From Hydnum rufescens UP504 (Eukaryota > Basidiomycota > Agaricomycetes > Cantharellales > Hydnaceae): a DNA stretch of 14,172 nt. A program made the translations under genes and the position numbers. The notes under the pieces are model-generated. The model had not been told where the DNA came from. It ran no database searches and saw only the letters and a program-made list of their open reading frames with translations. This document shows, one piece after another, positions 6,528 to 14,172 of this stretch (its first letter is position 1; each line of letters starts with the position of its first letter). Location: assembly GCA_014904985.1 (NCBI GenBank), contig MU129261.1, positions 27,759 through 41,930 of the forward strand, written 5' to 3'.

Positions 6528-8258
6528 TTGTTTGACCACCTCATCATCTATCAACCTGGATGCCTAGGGGGAAAACCAGATGCTCTCACATGTCACCGTG
6601 ACATCTACCCTCCTGAATGCAGTGAAGCATATGCAACCATGAATCCCCAAAACCTTCAAACAATCATTTGTGACACCAAGCCCCTCAAGTCTGACACAAC
6701 CCTTAGTGCATACTTAAGGGCCACTCACACCCTTGATGAGCATACCCTCAACTCAGACATGATCCTTGCCTTCATTCATGAAGGCACTCACAATGATGCA
6801 TTCATGACACAAATCCAAGATCACATAGAGACCAGCCAAGATGACTCAATGCCTTCTCCTACCACCTTCTCCCTCTCTGAAAACTTGACATTGCTATTGT
6901 ACAAGGGACACATCTATGTACCTGACCATCACAATGTTTGCCTCAACATCCTCCATGCCTCACATGACCACCTTCTCATCAGCCACCCAGGCATCCACAA
7001 AACAATATGCCTCATCATGAGAAAATACTATTGGCCAGGACTGACAAAAATGGTCAAATTGTACATCAGATCCTGCATCATGTGTGCTCATACCAAATCA
7101 TCACACCATGCAGCATATGGCCCTCTCAAATTCCTCTCCATTGCTGAGCAGCCATGGAACTCCATCACAATGGACTTCATCACAGGACTCCCCATCTCCT
7201 TGACCTTCAACTCCATCCTCATCATAGTCAATCAATGTATGAAGATGGGACCCTTCATCCCCACCATTGCAACACTCTCCATGCAAGGTCTTGCCGACCT
7301 CATCATCACCTGGGTCATCTCCAAGCATGGCACACCCACCAATATCATCTCTGATCATGGTTCACTCTTCATTTCCCACTTCCAGAAATCACTCATGAAA
7401 TGCCTCAACATCAAGCTCAACCTCTCAACTGCATACCACCCCAAGACAGATGGCCAAACCAAACACCTAAACCAGATCCTTGAACAGTACCTACAAATCT
7501 ACATTGACTACTTGCAAGATGACTGGGCACTCCTACTCCCCCTTGCAGAATTCACATACAACAATGCAGAGCATTCTGCCACAAATGTCACCCCCTTCTT
7601 TGTGAACAAAGGGTTCCACCCCAACCTCAAGGTCAATATTGAGGCAGTACCTTCCACTGAGGCCAATCAAACTGCACTCGATCTCTGCAATGTCCACAAG
7701 TATGTTCGCAAGCAACTCGCAATCACACAAAAGCAAAATGAACAGCAAGTAGCTGGCTTGCAACCCCCTTTTCCCACTCTCAGCATTGGCAATCAAGTAT
7801 GGCTTGACACCTGCAACATCAAAACAAAGCAGCCATCAAAGAAACTCAATCACAAAAAGCTTGGACCCTTTCCAGTCACTGAGAAGGTCTCAATGCATGC
7901 ATACTGCCTTGGCCTCCCTCACACCATGAATCAGATCCACAACGTTTTTCATGTGCAACTCCTCAAACCCATTTGTCCCCACCCCTTTCCCAACTGCACC
8001 CAACCCCCTCCTCCACCTGTCAAAATCAATGGTGAACTTGAATACAAAATCACTGAAATCATCAACAGCAAAATCAATTACTGCCATCACAGTAATGGTA
8101 TAGTTTATTGCATTTGCTGGTCCAGCTACAAGCATACTGACAATGAGTTCAGCTGGCTCCCAGCAGCAGAACTTGCCAATACCCAAGATGCAGTGATGGA
8201 CTTCCATCAACTACACCCCAAAAAACCAGGAAGAGAAGTACTCAACCTATCCACATAA
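6528..8258 (+). CDS. pol: Ty3/Gypsy pol, integrase and chromodomain (576-codon open frame)
   Basis: Open from the RNase H tail to TAA. The listed start is only the first ATG after an in-frame TGA, so this is the 3' part of pol, not a separate gene. The zinc-binding region has HDH and HPG histidines (residues 146-153) and CIMC cysteines (183, 186). The catalytic core shows D216 (MDFITGLP) and D276 (SDHGS), but the expected glutamate in DGQTE is Lys312 (AAA, 7461-7463). D276 to K312 keeps the exact D-35-E spacing. A GPF module follows (LGPFPV, about 445-450). A chromodomain is at about 505-560 (EYKITEI, CWSSY, SWLP). Many family arginines are Cys, His or Gln, as CpG decay predicts. The frame survives, but integration activity is almost certainly lost. 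Confidence 0.88.
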   Translation: MFDHLIIYQPGCLGGKPDALTCHRDIYPPECSEAYATMNPQNLQTIICDTKPLKSDTTLSAYLRATHTLDEHTLNSDMILAFIHEGTHNDAFMTQIQDHIETSQDDSMPSPTTFSLSENLTLLLYKGHIYVPDHHNVCLNILHASHDHLLISHPGIHKTICLIMRKYYWPGLTKMVKLYIRSCIMCAHTKSSHHAAYGPLKFLSIAEQPWNSITMDFITGLPISLTFNSILIIVNQCMKMGPFIPTIATLSMQGLADLIITWVISKHGTPTNIISDHGSLFISHFQKSLMKCLNIKLNLSTAYHPKTDGQTKHLNQILEQYLQIYIDYLQDDWALLLPLAEFTYNNAEHSATNVTPFFVNKGFHPNLKVNIEAVPSTEANQTALDLCNVHKYVRKQLAITQKQNEQQVAGLQPPFPTLSIGNQVWLDTCNIKTKQPSKKLNHKKLGPFPVTEKVSMHAYCLGLPHTMNQIHNVFHVQLLKPICPHPFPNCTQPPPPPVKINGELEYKITEIINSKINYCHHSNGIVYCICWSSYKHTDNEFSWLPAAELANTQDAVMDFHQLHPKKPGREVLNLST

Positions 8259-8280
8259 AACCTCTGCAATCATCACACAC

Positions 8281-8425
8281 TCTCTCTTGCACTCACACAC
8301 TCTTTTTTTTCTCTCTCTCTCTCTCTTGCATTCTCTCTTTTCTCTCTCTCTCTCTCTCTTGCATTCTCCCTCTCTCTCTCTCTCCTTTTTTCTTTTTTTC
8401 CACTCTCTCATTTTCTCCCTTTTGC
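8281..8425. repeat. (CT)n microsatellite between pol and antisense gene
   Basis: CT-rich tract made of CTCTCT runs separated by TTGCATTCTC, about 8281-8425. It lies between the two converging reading frames. A 16-base A-run (about 8479-8494) and a (TCC)n stretch (about 8512-8526) follow; the latter encodes the Glu run at the end of the antisense gene. Confidence 0.85.
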
Positions 8426-8506
8426 TTCCTAACTTCCTCTTGCAATCATTTGTTCACTACCCATTCATTGCAACCATATTCAAAAAAAAAAAAAAAAGTT
8501 TTCCTT

Positions 8507-9575
8507 TTAATCCTCCTCCTCCTCCTCATTGTGCTGGTCCCTCACAAACTCTCTCCCTGCCTCAGCATACTCTGCAACATCCACCCATTGGTGCCACACA
8601 CTATGGCAATTACCCACCTGGTCCTTTGCGATAACCAGTGCACTCTCCAACCTCTGGACCTCCAACTCCACCACTTCCACCTTATGTGATGACTCTGCAG
8701 CCTCCCACCATGCAAGCATAGCACATTGTGCCAACTCAGTCACAGGGTCTGCAGAACTCATCATCAGACCACACCTGGTTCATCAACATGTCCATGGTAA
8801 GTGACTGCAAACCTCTGACCATGAAAACCCCATCCAACCCCTCATCCTTATCTGAAGGTGACAACAGGGGGGACTCAACTTGCTGCTGCCTACAAGACCA
8901 TTTTGCCTCCTTGTTGACATCAGTGACCCACTTCATGGCCTGATGATTCAGGGGCACCAGCAAACACTTGCTGTTCTGCTTCATACACACAATGCAGTGG
9001 AAATGCTTACCATTCTCACACTGCAGCTTGACCCCTGATTTCCCTTCATGGACCCACCATGAGTGCAAACCCAAACACCAATCACACTGAACACAAAGTC
9101 AGTGAAATCAAAAAACAATTTTTTTTGGGGCCACTCACCATTGATGACTCCTCACCATCATCACTCAAAACCAATGGGACATCTCGCAATGAACCCTGTT
9201 GCACCCCCACATTGGCCTTACACTTTTCAGCAGCTGTGGCCTCAAGATGTAGCACCACCTCCTGAGCACAAGCTGTGGTTTCCTCTCATTCACAAATTAC
9301 TGTGACTTGATCCACAACCCTTTTGACATGATGCTGCCAACCCAAAACCACCTGCATATCAGGGACAAGGGGGGAGCAATTGAGCAGTTGCTCCTGGGCC
9401 TGCACCTGTCACTACACCCTGAGTCAATACACAACTACAATCAAAAAAAAAACAATAAACCACTCACCTCCCACTTAACCAACTTGCCCTTTGCCTTCTC
9501 AACCACCTCAGCAGTCATGGGAATATCCACAGCAGAGCTTGCCTTAAGAAGAGTCAAGATGGCTTTGTCAGCCAT
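8507..9575 (-). pseudogene. Antisense intron-containing accessory gene of the chromovirus (decayed)
   Basis: Minus strand, convergent with pol. Exon 1 (9575-9468, 36 codons) starts ATG and reads MADKAILTLLKASSAV. The donor GAG|GTGAGT opens a 68-nt intron ending at 9400 (GTGCAG). Exon 2 (9399-9139, 87 codons) starts AQEQLLN and has one TGA (9288-9286). The donor ATG|GTGAGT opens a 52-nt intron (9138-9087) with branch box CACTGAC and acceptor TTCAG. Exon 3 (from 9086) is cysteine-rich (CDWC, QCENGKHFHCIVC, SKC), resembling a zinc-binding module. A frame change near 8740-8790 leads to a last part that looks coiled-coil (VEVVELEVQRLESAL) and ends EEEEED at 8507. All three exon joins keep phase 0. 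W and C residues in this part fit arginine codons lost at CpG. Function unknown; DNA or RNA binding is only a guess. Confidence 0.72.
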
Positions 9576-9723
9576 TGTGATGATTGTAGTATGGAACCAG
9601 AAAAAATCTGTGCCAAACTGCCCTTTATAGAATCTGTCATGGTGTCAGCCAAACCTGCAAAAACCTTGCTTGAGCCCAAACATGTCCCACACCTCAATAA
9701 TGCACTTTGAGGGCTCTGTGCTT
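9576..9723. other. Gap between antisense gene start and polypurine tract
   Basis: About 150 bp with no coding signal. Because the antisense gene starts at 9575, its promoter should lie here or in the LTR; no clear minus-strand TATA box is seen. Confidence 0.4.
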
Positions 9724-9733
9724 AAAGGGGGGG
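9724..9733 (+). other. Polypurine tract (plus-strand primer site)
   Basis: AAAGGGGGGG sits three bases before the LTR start TGTT. LTR elements use such a tract, left uncut by RNase H, to prime the plus strand at the LTR edge. Confidence 0.75.
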
Positions 9734-9736
9734 TAC

Positions 9737-10214
9737 TGTTTCAAGTTGTACTTGCAACCTTGCAAGATTAACCATGGCTCTCCCACAATCACATGACTTC
9801 ACTGCCCATCACTTACAACTCCCAATCCTCCTTCTTTATTAATCCACTCCTTCCCACTGACATCTCCCCATCCTTTATTCATCCTTCCCTTCTTAGTAAC
9901 CACCTTACCAATCCCACCTTGATCTCAGTATATAAGTAGCTACCTTTTGTAACCTCACTCCTTAGAAGATCAAGAATATATTGTCTTCAATAGAACTCTC
10001 ACTCTCACAACTAAGCCCTTCATCTCTCATGAACTCTCCTCTCATGTTAAGCTTCATTGAGAATTAGTCCTCCACCTTGCTCCTCTTATGTACTCATCTT
10101 TCACAACCTTATGCAATCCTTGCCCTGTGACTCCTCATCAATCATCTTAAGGATTTCTCTTCATACTCAACTGATTGCATAATTGACTCCTCATACTATG
10201 AACAACCCTTAACA
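9737..10214 (+). repeat. 3' long terminal repeat (about 478 bp)
   Basis: It begins TGTT and ends AACA, matching short inverted ends, and begins just after the polypurine tract. It contains a TATA box TATATAAG (9929-9936), which divides a U3 of about 190 bp from a pyrimidine-rich R-U5. No second copy is found in the window, so the right end is supported only by the TG...CA rule and by composition. A target-site duplication cannot be tested without the 5' end. Confidence 0.75.
9929..9936 (+). promoter_or_regulatory. TATA box in LTR
   Basis: TATATAAG in the middle of the LTR, in the position expected for the U3 promoter. The start of transcription would fall around 9960. Confidence 0.65.
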
Positions 10215-10924
10215 GCACCACCCCCTGATCCTGGGCCCCCATTGGGCTGGATGGGGAAATTTTTTCTGGATGTAGTTCATTTAATTTCCACATTTAGGCT
10301 TTTTTTCAATAGGAATCAGTGTATTATGTAGCTGGATACCATTTAGGAATCATTATATAATATTTTTAGTCACCCCAAACCCAGTATGGAAATTGTCCTA
10401 AATAGGAAATGATTGGATGCAAATCCATTAAGAACCTAACTGAGCCATTGGCTGATATTAAGATGCCCAGGGTTACCACAGCTGATGCAACAGCTGACCT
10501 GATGCATCAAAAACATGGTAATGGTAACTTACTGTAATTGATGCAAAAAACTTGTGGTAAGTTACCATATCTGATGCAATAAGTCTACAGCATCAGGTGC
10601 TCCAGCATCTCCAAAACATTGAAGGCTTCAGCAGGGATCTCATTGTCCATGAGGGATGGAAGTGTAGAGGATGAAAGAGATGTTTGTGGGGTAAAAGAGG
10701 TGAGTTTCAATCTTCAGGGCTACACTGCCATCAAGGCCACAAACAGAAAGAGAGAGAGAAGAGGTGAATTAACCACACACACCTATCACAGTGGAAACCC
10801 TAAGCATACAGCAACAACCAAACAGCTATGCACAAGACTCACACCCATCACAGTGGAAATCCTAAGAGATCAAAACTGAGGATCATCCAACTGTGAAGGG
10901 CCATAAATACTATTCCTTCTGTGC
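10215..10924. other. CpG-free spacer with nested dyads
   Basis: No gene is supported. A perfect 12-bp inverted repeat, ATGGTAACTTAC at 10521-10532 and its complement at 10557-10568, encloses 24 nt. Next to it, CTGATGC (10571-10577) pairs with GCATCAG (10590-10596). The palindrome TGATGCATCA is at 10500-10509. A short open frame (10619-10879) has no recognisable domain; AGAGAGAG simple sequence lies within it. Confidence 0.55.
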
Positions 10925-11440
10925 AGCCACCAGCCTTCCAGAGCCTTCTGCCAACTTCCATAACCTTCCAGATCCTTCTAAAGCACAGCCTCCACAGCCT
11001 TCCTGACTAACCCTTACTAAGCTTACCCAGCTGCTTATCAACCATGATCTGTCTACTGACTAACCCTTACTCATCCTGCATGCATCCCTCCACATGTCCC
11101 ATGCCCAACTTCCAGGTAGCCCATGCATGGGTACACCAAAGGTGTCAAAGGACTGTAGTGATGGTAAGGGGTTGGGGAGTGGAATGGGTGATGATGATAG
11201 TGGAGGAGGAGGAGTCTGGATTGGTAACTGTAGGGACTCACATGGGGTGTGAGGCAATGAAGGATGCTGACATAGCCACAGGTGCTGCCAATGATCAATT
11301 ACCCAACCCACAGCCTGCTGACCTACACCTGATAGTATGAGGGCAATGATGACAATCAAAATGCTGATGATCATGGCAAGATGACAAGAACCCCATGACT
11401 GAGCTGGGGGAAAGAGGAGGTGAGGGTGTATGGGGATATG
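10925..11440 (-). pseudogene. Membrane-protein pseudogene, copy B
   Basis: Homologue of copy A (3097-3845) in the same orientation. The minus strand reads a membrane segment (MIISILIVIIALILSGVG, from 11374), then VGWVIDHWQHLW, CES, LPIQTPPPP and SFDTFGVP, then GSWAWDMWR to the stop at 11060. Copy A has GWVVNQWQHW, CES, LPIQTPPPPP and FGVP in the same order. One missing base near 11375-11382 shifts the frame inside the membrane segment relative to copy A (SHGVLVIL joins in another frame). Nucleotide similarity goes on to about 10925. Copy B has no CpG, and at aligned sites shows TpG or CpA where copy A keeps CpG. The family is not recognised. Confidence 0.6.
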
Positions 11441-11457
11441 GGTGCCATGTGTATGTG

Positions 11458-12101
11458 TTAAGATTGATTTAGGATGAAAGCTTGCTGGCTAGCTCTGAGG
11501 GCAGAAGCAGATGTCAGTTCATTCCTGACAATTTCTCTCTGGGATGCAGCTTCTGGGGGGCTAGCATCATAATATCTTCCTGATTTAAGCCTGCAATACC
11601 ATGGCAAATGTAAAACACACCCTAAAAGTGAGTTCCATACATGCAGAAGCTGAGGTATTGTGGGAATAATTAGTGGTGATGGTGGTGATTTGTAGGACAG
11701 TGTCAGCAGCATTGAGCACCTCTTTACTCCTTGGTTTGATTTGAAGGAGGCAAAGCAGAAGAAACAATCAAGCCCTCCCTCAGGGGAGATTGAAAGAGAA
11801 GAAACAGTGGTGCTGATTGGCAAGATTGTCAATATCTGCATTGGGTTTTTGGAGGCAGGTTCTGTGCATTCATGCACTATCACTAGGATCTGTTTCTCTG
11901 GTGTGACACAGTACCATCAACCACATCTTGGTTGTAAGCTGTGTAAACTTGGACATGGGCTTCCACCATCTTGGGATGGTATTGGATCCAAAATGGGTGC
12001 ATCATACAGGCATGCAATGTTTCTGAGCAACACTGCCTGCACTTTATGTGTTTGCTCACCATGCTTTTGGGCCAAGCACACTGAGCCATCCAGCTCCACA
12101 T
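11458..12101 (-). pseudogene. Possible upstream (extracellular) part of copy B
   Basis: A 141-codon minus frame (11883-11458) ends near the copy B membrane part. Its end (IVRNELTSASALRASQQAF) can be aligned loosely with copy A (PVRIKLTFASVCGLTCQS), which supports the link. Farther upstream, 12099-11917 holds a 60-codon minus frame (QKHGEQTHKVQAVLLRN) with no recognised family. Exon borders cannot be set. Weak evidence; it could be chance open sequence in CpG-free DNA. Confidence 0.3.
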
Positions 12102-12404
12102 GATTGAATCAGGAAAAAAACCCTTGATGTTGGGAATTGCATGCTGGGTAGTGCTTTTTCTCTATAGTGAGCACACAGGGCTTGTATTGTATGCTGTTAA
12201 AGCCATCTAGGAAGGTCCAAAGGCAGAGGTGTGCTAATTCACCCAGGGCTGTTTAAATGAAATGCTTCAATCTGCAGCATTTCCTGCTGGGAACTTGTCA
12301 AATTGGACAAACCTTTCTCTGATAGCAGTCTCCCTTGATTCCTGCCATGGATCCCAACAGTTCTGATGAAAGAGAAGTGGCTAAAAAATACTCCAGAGGC
12401 CAAG
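12102..12404. other. Spacer, nothing recognised
   Basis: CpG-free sequence without repeat or domain. The plus-strand frame that starts at 12335 runs into the minisatellite and is not supported as a gene. Confidence 0.35.
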
Positions 12405-12411
12405 CCCTTTG

Positions 12412-12948
12412 TTCCAACCCACAGAAGCATGTTTTCCAAGCCATCCCTTGGGATCCCCTCCTCTTCATTCCAACCTGCAGAAACAGATTTCTTCAGAGCC
12501 ACCCTTGGAATCCCCTCCCCATTGTTCCAACTCAAGGAAGCATGTCATTTCCAGGCTGCAGTCAGAATCCCCTCCTGTTTGTTCCAACTCAAGGAACTAG
12601 CATGCTTTGGCAAGGCTTCACTTGGAATCTCCTCCCCTTTGTTCCAACTCATAGATGCAGGGCACTTTGTCAAGGCATCACTTGGAAACTCCTCCTATTA
12701 ATTCCAACTCATGGAAGCAGTACACTTTGTCAAGGCCTTGCTCAAAAACTCTTCCTCTTCATTCCAACTCACAGATACAGCACACACTTTGTCAAGGTCT
12801 CACTTGGAAACTCCTCCCCTTTGTTCCAACTCCTGGAAGCAGCACTTGTTGAGGCATCACTCAGAAACACCTCCCCCTTCATTCCAACTCATGGAAGCAG
12901 TGCACTTTGTTGAGGCCTCACTTGGAAACTCCTCCCCCTCATTCCAGC
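12412..12948. repeat. Minisatellite, about 60-bp unit, nine units
   Basis: TTCCAAC marks each unit start at 12412, 12468, 12525, 12582, 12642, 12702, 12762, 12824 and 12882, with a variant (TTCCAGC) at 12942. Intervals are 56, 57, 57, 60, 60, 60, 62, 58 and 60 bp. The shared body includes AAGCAG, CACTTTGTCAAGGC, CACTTGGAAACTCCTCCCC. Because most units are a multiple of three, frames stay open by chance: plus reads a VPTHGS-type repeat and minus a WNxGEEFPS-type repeat. Coding status is undecided. Confidence 0.85.
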
Positions 12949-12951
12949 CAG

Positions 12952-13090
12952 GGCTCAGGCTATGAGAGTTCAGACTGCCAGCATGATAGTGATGGAAAGG
13001 GTTCAGACTACCAGGGTGATAGTGATGACAGGGGTTCAGACTGCAAGGGAAGTAGTAATTCTGAACCTGGGAGTGGCTCAGACTGGGGTG
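12952..13090 (+). repeat. 33-bp repeat encoding Ser/Asp/Gly-rich peptide
   Basis: TTCAGACT occurs at 12969, 13002 and 13035, exactly 33 bp apart, and in altered form near 13077. In the plus frame the units read GSDYQGDSDDR-like 11-mers, very acidic. It directly follows the minisatellite. It may be a remnant of a low-complexity acidic protein region; no flanking gene is seen. Confidence 0.6.
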
Positions 13091-13143
13091 GGGGTGTTCA
13101 ACAAGGACCCCCCACTAGGCACATCAGGCCAACCACTTTCTGA

Positions 13144-13192
13144 ACCACCTTAGGTAGGGTGTGTGTAGATGGTACACAGTACCTAAGGTGGT
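13144..13192. repeat. Perfect 13-bp inverted repeat
   Basis: ACCACCTTAGGTA (13144-13156) is the exact complement of 13180-13192, with 23 nt between. It shares the TTAGGTA / TACCTAA core with the inverted repeat at 3023-3072. Confidence 0.75.
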
Positions 13193-13388
13193 CAAAATAG
13201 AGATGTCATGTCATACATTATTAATGATGCATCACTGCTTTTTGGTACCATTGATTTCTAGCCACATACAGCAGGAATCCAGGGAACAGTGCCACCTGAG
13301 ATTTCTTGACACTTCTGCCTATCCAAACCACTAGGAGGCATGCCTAAATTATGATTTTTCAGGCTCTTGTGATCAACAAAGTTTGGTC
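13193..13388. other. Spacer with one TGATGCATCA palindrome
   Basis: No gene. TGATGCATCA is at 13225-13234, in CpG-free sequence. Confidence 0.4.
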
Positions 13389-13468
13389 ATGATGCATCAT
13401 GGCCCAAAATGATGTGTCATGACCAAAAATGACACTTCATAACTAAAAATGATGCATCATAGCCAAAA
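13389..13468. repeat. Tandem 20-bp repeat, four units
   Basis: Units at 13389-13408, 13409-13428, 13429-13448 and 13449-13468, each of form ATGATGCATCATRRCCAAAA. Units 1 and 4 hold the palindrome TGATGCATCA; unit 2 has TGATGTGTCA and unit 3 TGACACTTCA. Confidence 0.8.
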
Positions 13469-14172
13469 TTAATCCTGAATGGCATGCCACTACCAAAATC
13501 TCAGATGCTCATTACAGTATTACAGTATCTTTCAAGTGACTTAAAATCAACCCTATGCCTTGGATCATGTTCCCAAAAGGCCACACCATTTAAGAGCAAC
13601 ACTATTCAAGAGCAGAGGATTGAGAGGCATTATAACAGCTATATCTTTCCAAGCTGTTCCTTCAATGGAATCTGGTACAAAGAGGGCAGCACAATAATGG
13701 CATCTACAAATAAAAATAGACCCTATTGGAAACATTACCATTAAACAAGGGGGGAGGGGATATGCACAGTCTGAGATAGTGTTTATGACTATACCCAAGA
13801 TACCTTAAATGGAGAAGAGGGCTTATTTGAAGAATTGTAAATATTGCTCATTGGTACAAGGGTATGGAATCATAAGCAGGATTCCTAGGTTTTTGGCATA
13901 TTCTGCCAAGTAATGACAATATATCATCATCCCCTGTGGTGTTGAGTCACAGCAGTTGCCAAATCTTTGGGGTGTTCTCCTGGTTCCAACACCACTTTTG
14001 ACATTGAAGCCATCACCCAAGTTCAGGGTGACTAAGGCCTTTGTGGCCTTTGGGCTGGTATGTGACCCCATTTCAGCCAGTTTCCTTGGCTCCTGTCAAG
14101 GTTTGGGGCTGGTCCCTTCTCCAGCACCTGGTTATAATGCCAATGTATTCCTGTGATCCTCATAGATGGTTC
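13469..14172. other. CpG-free terminal segment, no gene recognised
   Basis: Open frames here are 60-86 codons on both strands and show no recognisable domain. No LTR end, terminal inverted repeat or RNA gene is seen. It probably belongs to another decayed element that continues past the window. Confidence 0.35.

Larger units (their letters stand above)
5045..10214 (+). mobile_element. Ty3/Gypsy chromovirus remnant, 5'-truncated
   Basis: A degenerate long terminal repeat retrotransposon. Order: spacer upstream of RT, RT, RNase H, integrase with GPF module and chromodomain, (CT)n tract, antisense accessory gene, polypurine tract, 3' LTR. No gag, protease, primer-binding site or 5' LTR is seen in the window, so the 5' end is missing or replaced. 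CpG is nearly absent across about 5 kb. The chromodomain at the end of pol places it among chromoviruses, which are known to direct integration towards marked chromatin. It cannot move by itself now. Confidence 0.85.

Noticed and set aside
7101..7358. Minus-strand frame inside the integrase, and similar shadow frames at 7533-7796 and 7890-8210
   Set aside because: They overlap well-supported integrase and chromodomain coding sequence and have no domain; loss of CpG and few stops make such frames common here.
8287..8634. 115-codon open frame in the CT tract
   Set aside because: Ser/Leu-rich reading of simple sequence with no other support.
3097..11440. Copies A and B as the two LTRs of the chromovirus
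   Set aside because: They hold coding-like sequence, lack TG...CA ends and a polypurine tract, and a better LTR lies at 9737-10214.
12335..12913. 192-codon plus-strand gene in the minisatellite
   Set aside because: Unit lengths near 60 bp keep several frames open at once, and no non-repeat domain or start context supports it.

Overview
The window looks like a gene-poor, transposon-rich stretch of a filamentous fungal nuclear genome, most likely an agaricomycete (basidiomycete). The reasons are a chromodomain Ty3/Gypsy polyprotein of basidiomycete style, short introns with GTGAGT donors and CTGAC or TACTAAC branch points, and very strong CpG loss. No intact ordinary host gene is recognised, and no tRNA or rRNA was found.

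Layout. (1) 1-2750 is CpG-rich. It holds an array of about eleven cassettes. Most have the same order: hairpin A (arms ACCACACACCCGC / GCGGGTGTGTGGT), an intron-like donor, hairpin B (core GCAAAAGGAGCAGC / GCTGCTCCTTTTGC or variants), a T-run, a TACTAAC-like branch site and a TAG/CAG acceptor. Units 1-2 point left, units 3-11 point right, and a (TGGTCR)n/(TGC)n microsatellite lies between them. The last two units lack hairpin B. (2) 2750-5045 has intermediate CpG content. It contains small inverted repeats, a minus-strand membrane-protein pseudogene (copy A) and two clusters of a CAGGTTTAAACCTG palindrome. (3) About 5045-10214 is a CpG-depleted chromovirus truncated at its 5' end. It has RT, RNase H, integrase and chromodomain, then a (CT)n tract, an antisense intron-containing accessory gene, a polypurine tract and a 3' LTR. 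(4) 10215-14172 has no CpG that I can find. It carries copy B of the membrane-protein pseudogene, a ~60-bp minisatellite, a 33-bp acidic repeat, a 20-bp tandem repeat and several dyads.

How the parts relate. The retroelement is dead. Two of the three RT catalytic aspartates (YLDD to YLNN) and the integrase catalytic glutamate (E to K) were lost by changes that fit CpG-to-CpA transitions, and most of its premature TGA stops fit CGA-to-TGA. Copies A and B show the same process directly: where they align, A keeps CpG and B has TpG or CpA. The CpG-rich hairpin array has escaped this decay, so it is recent, unmethylated or under constraint.

The most novel-looking parts are the hairpin/intron array, with covariation in its stems, and the antisense spliced gene inside the chromovirus.
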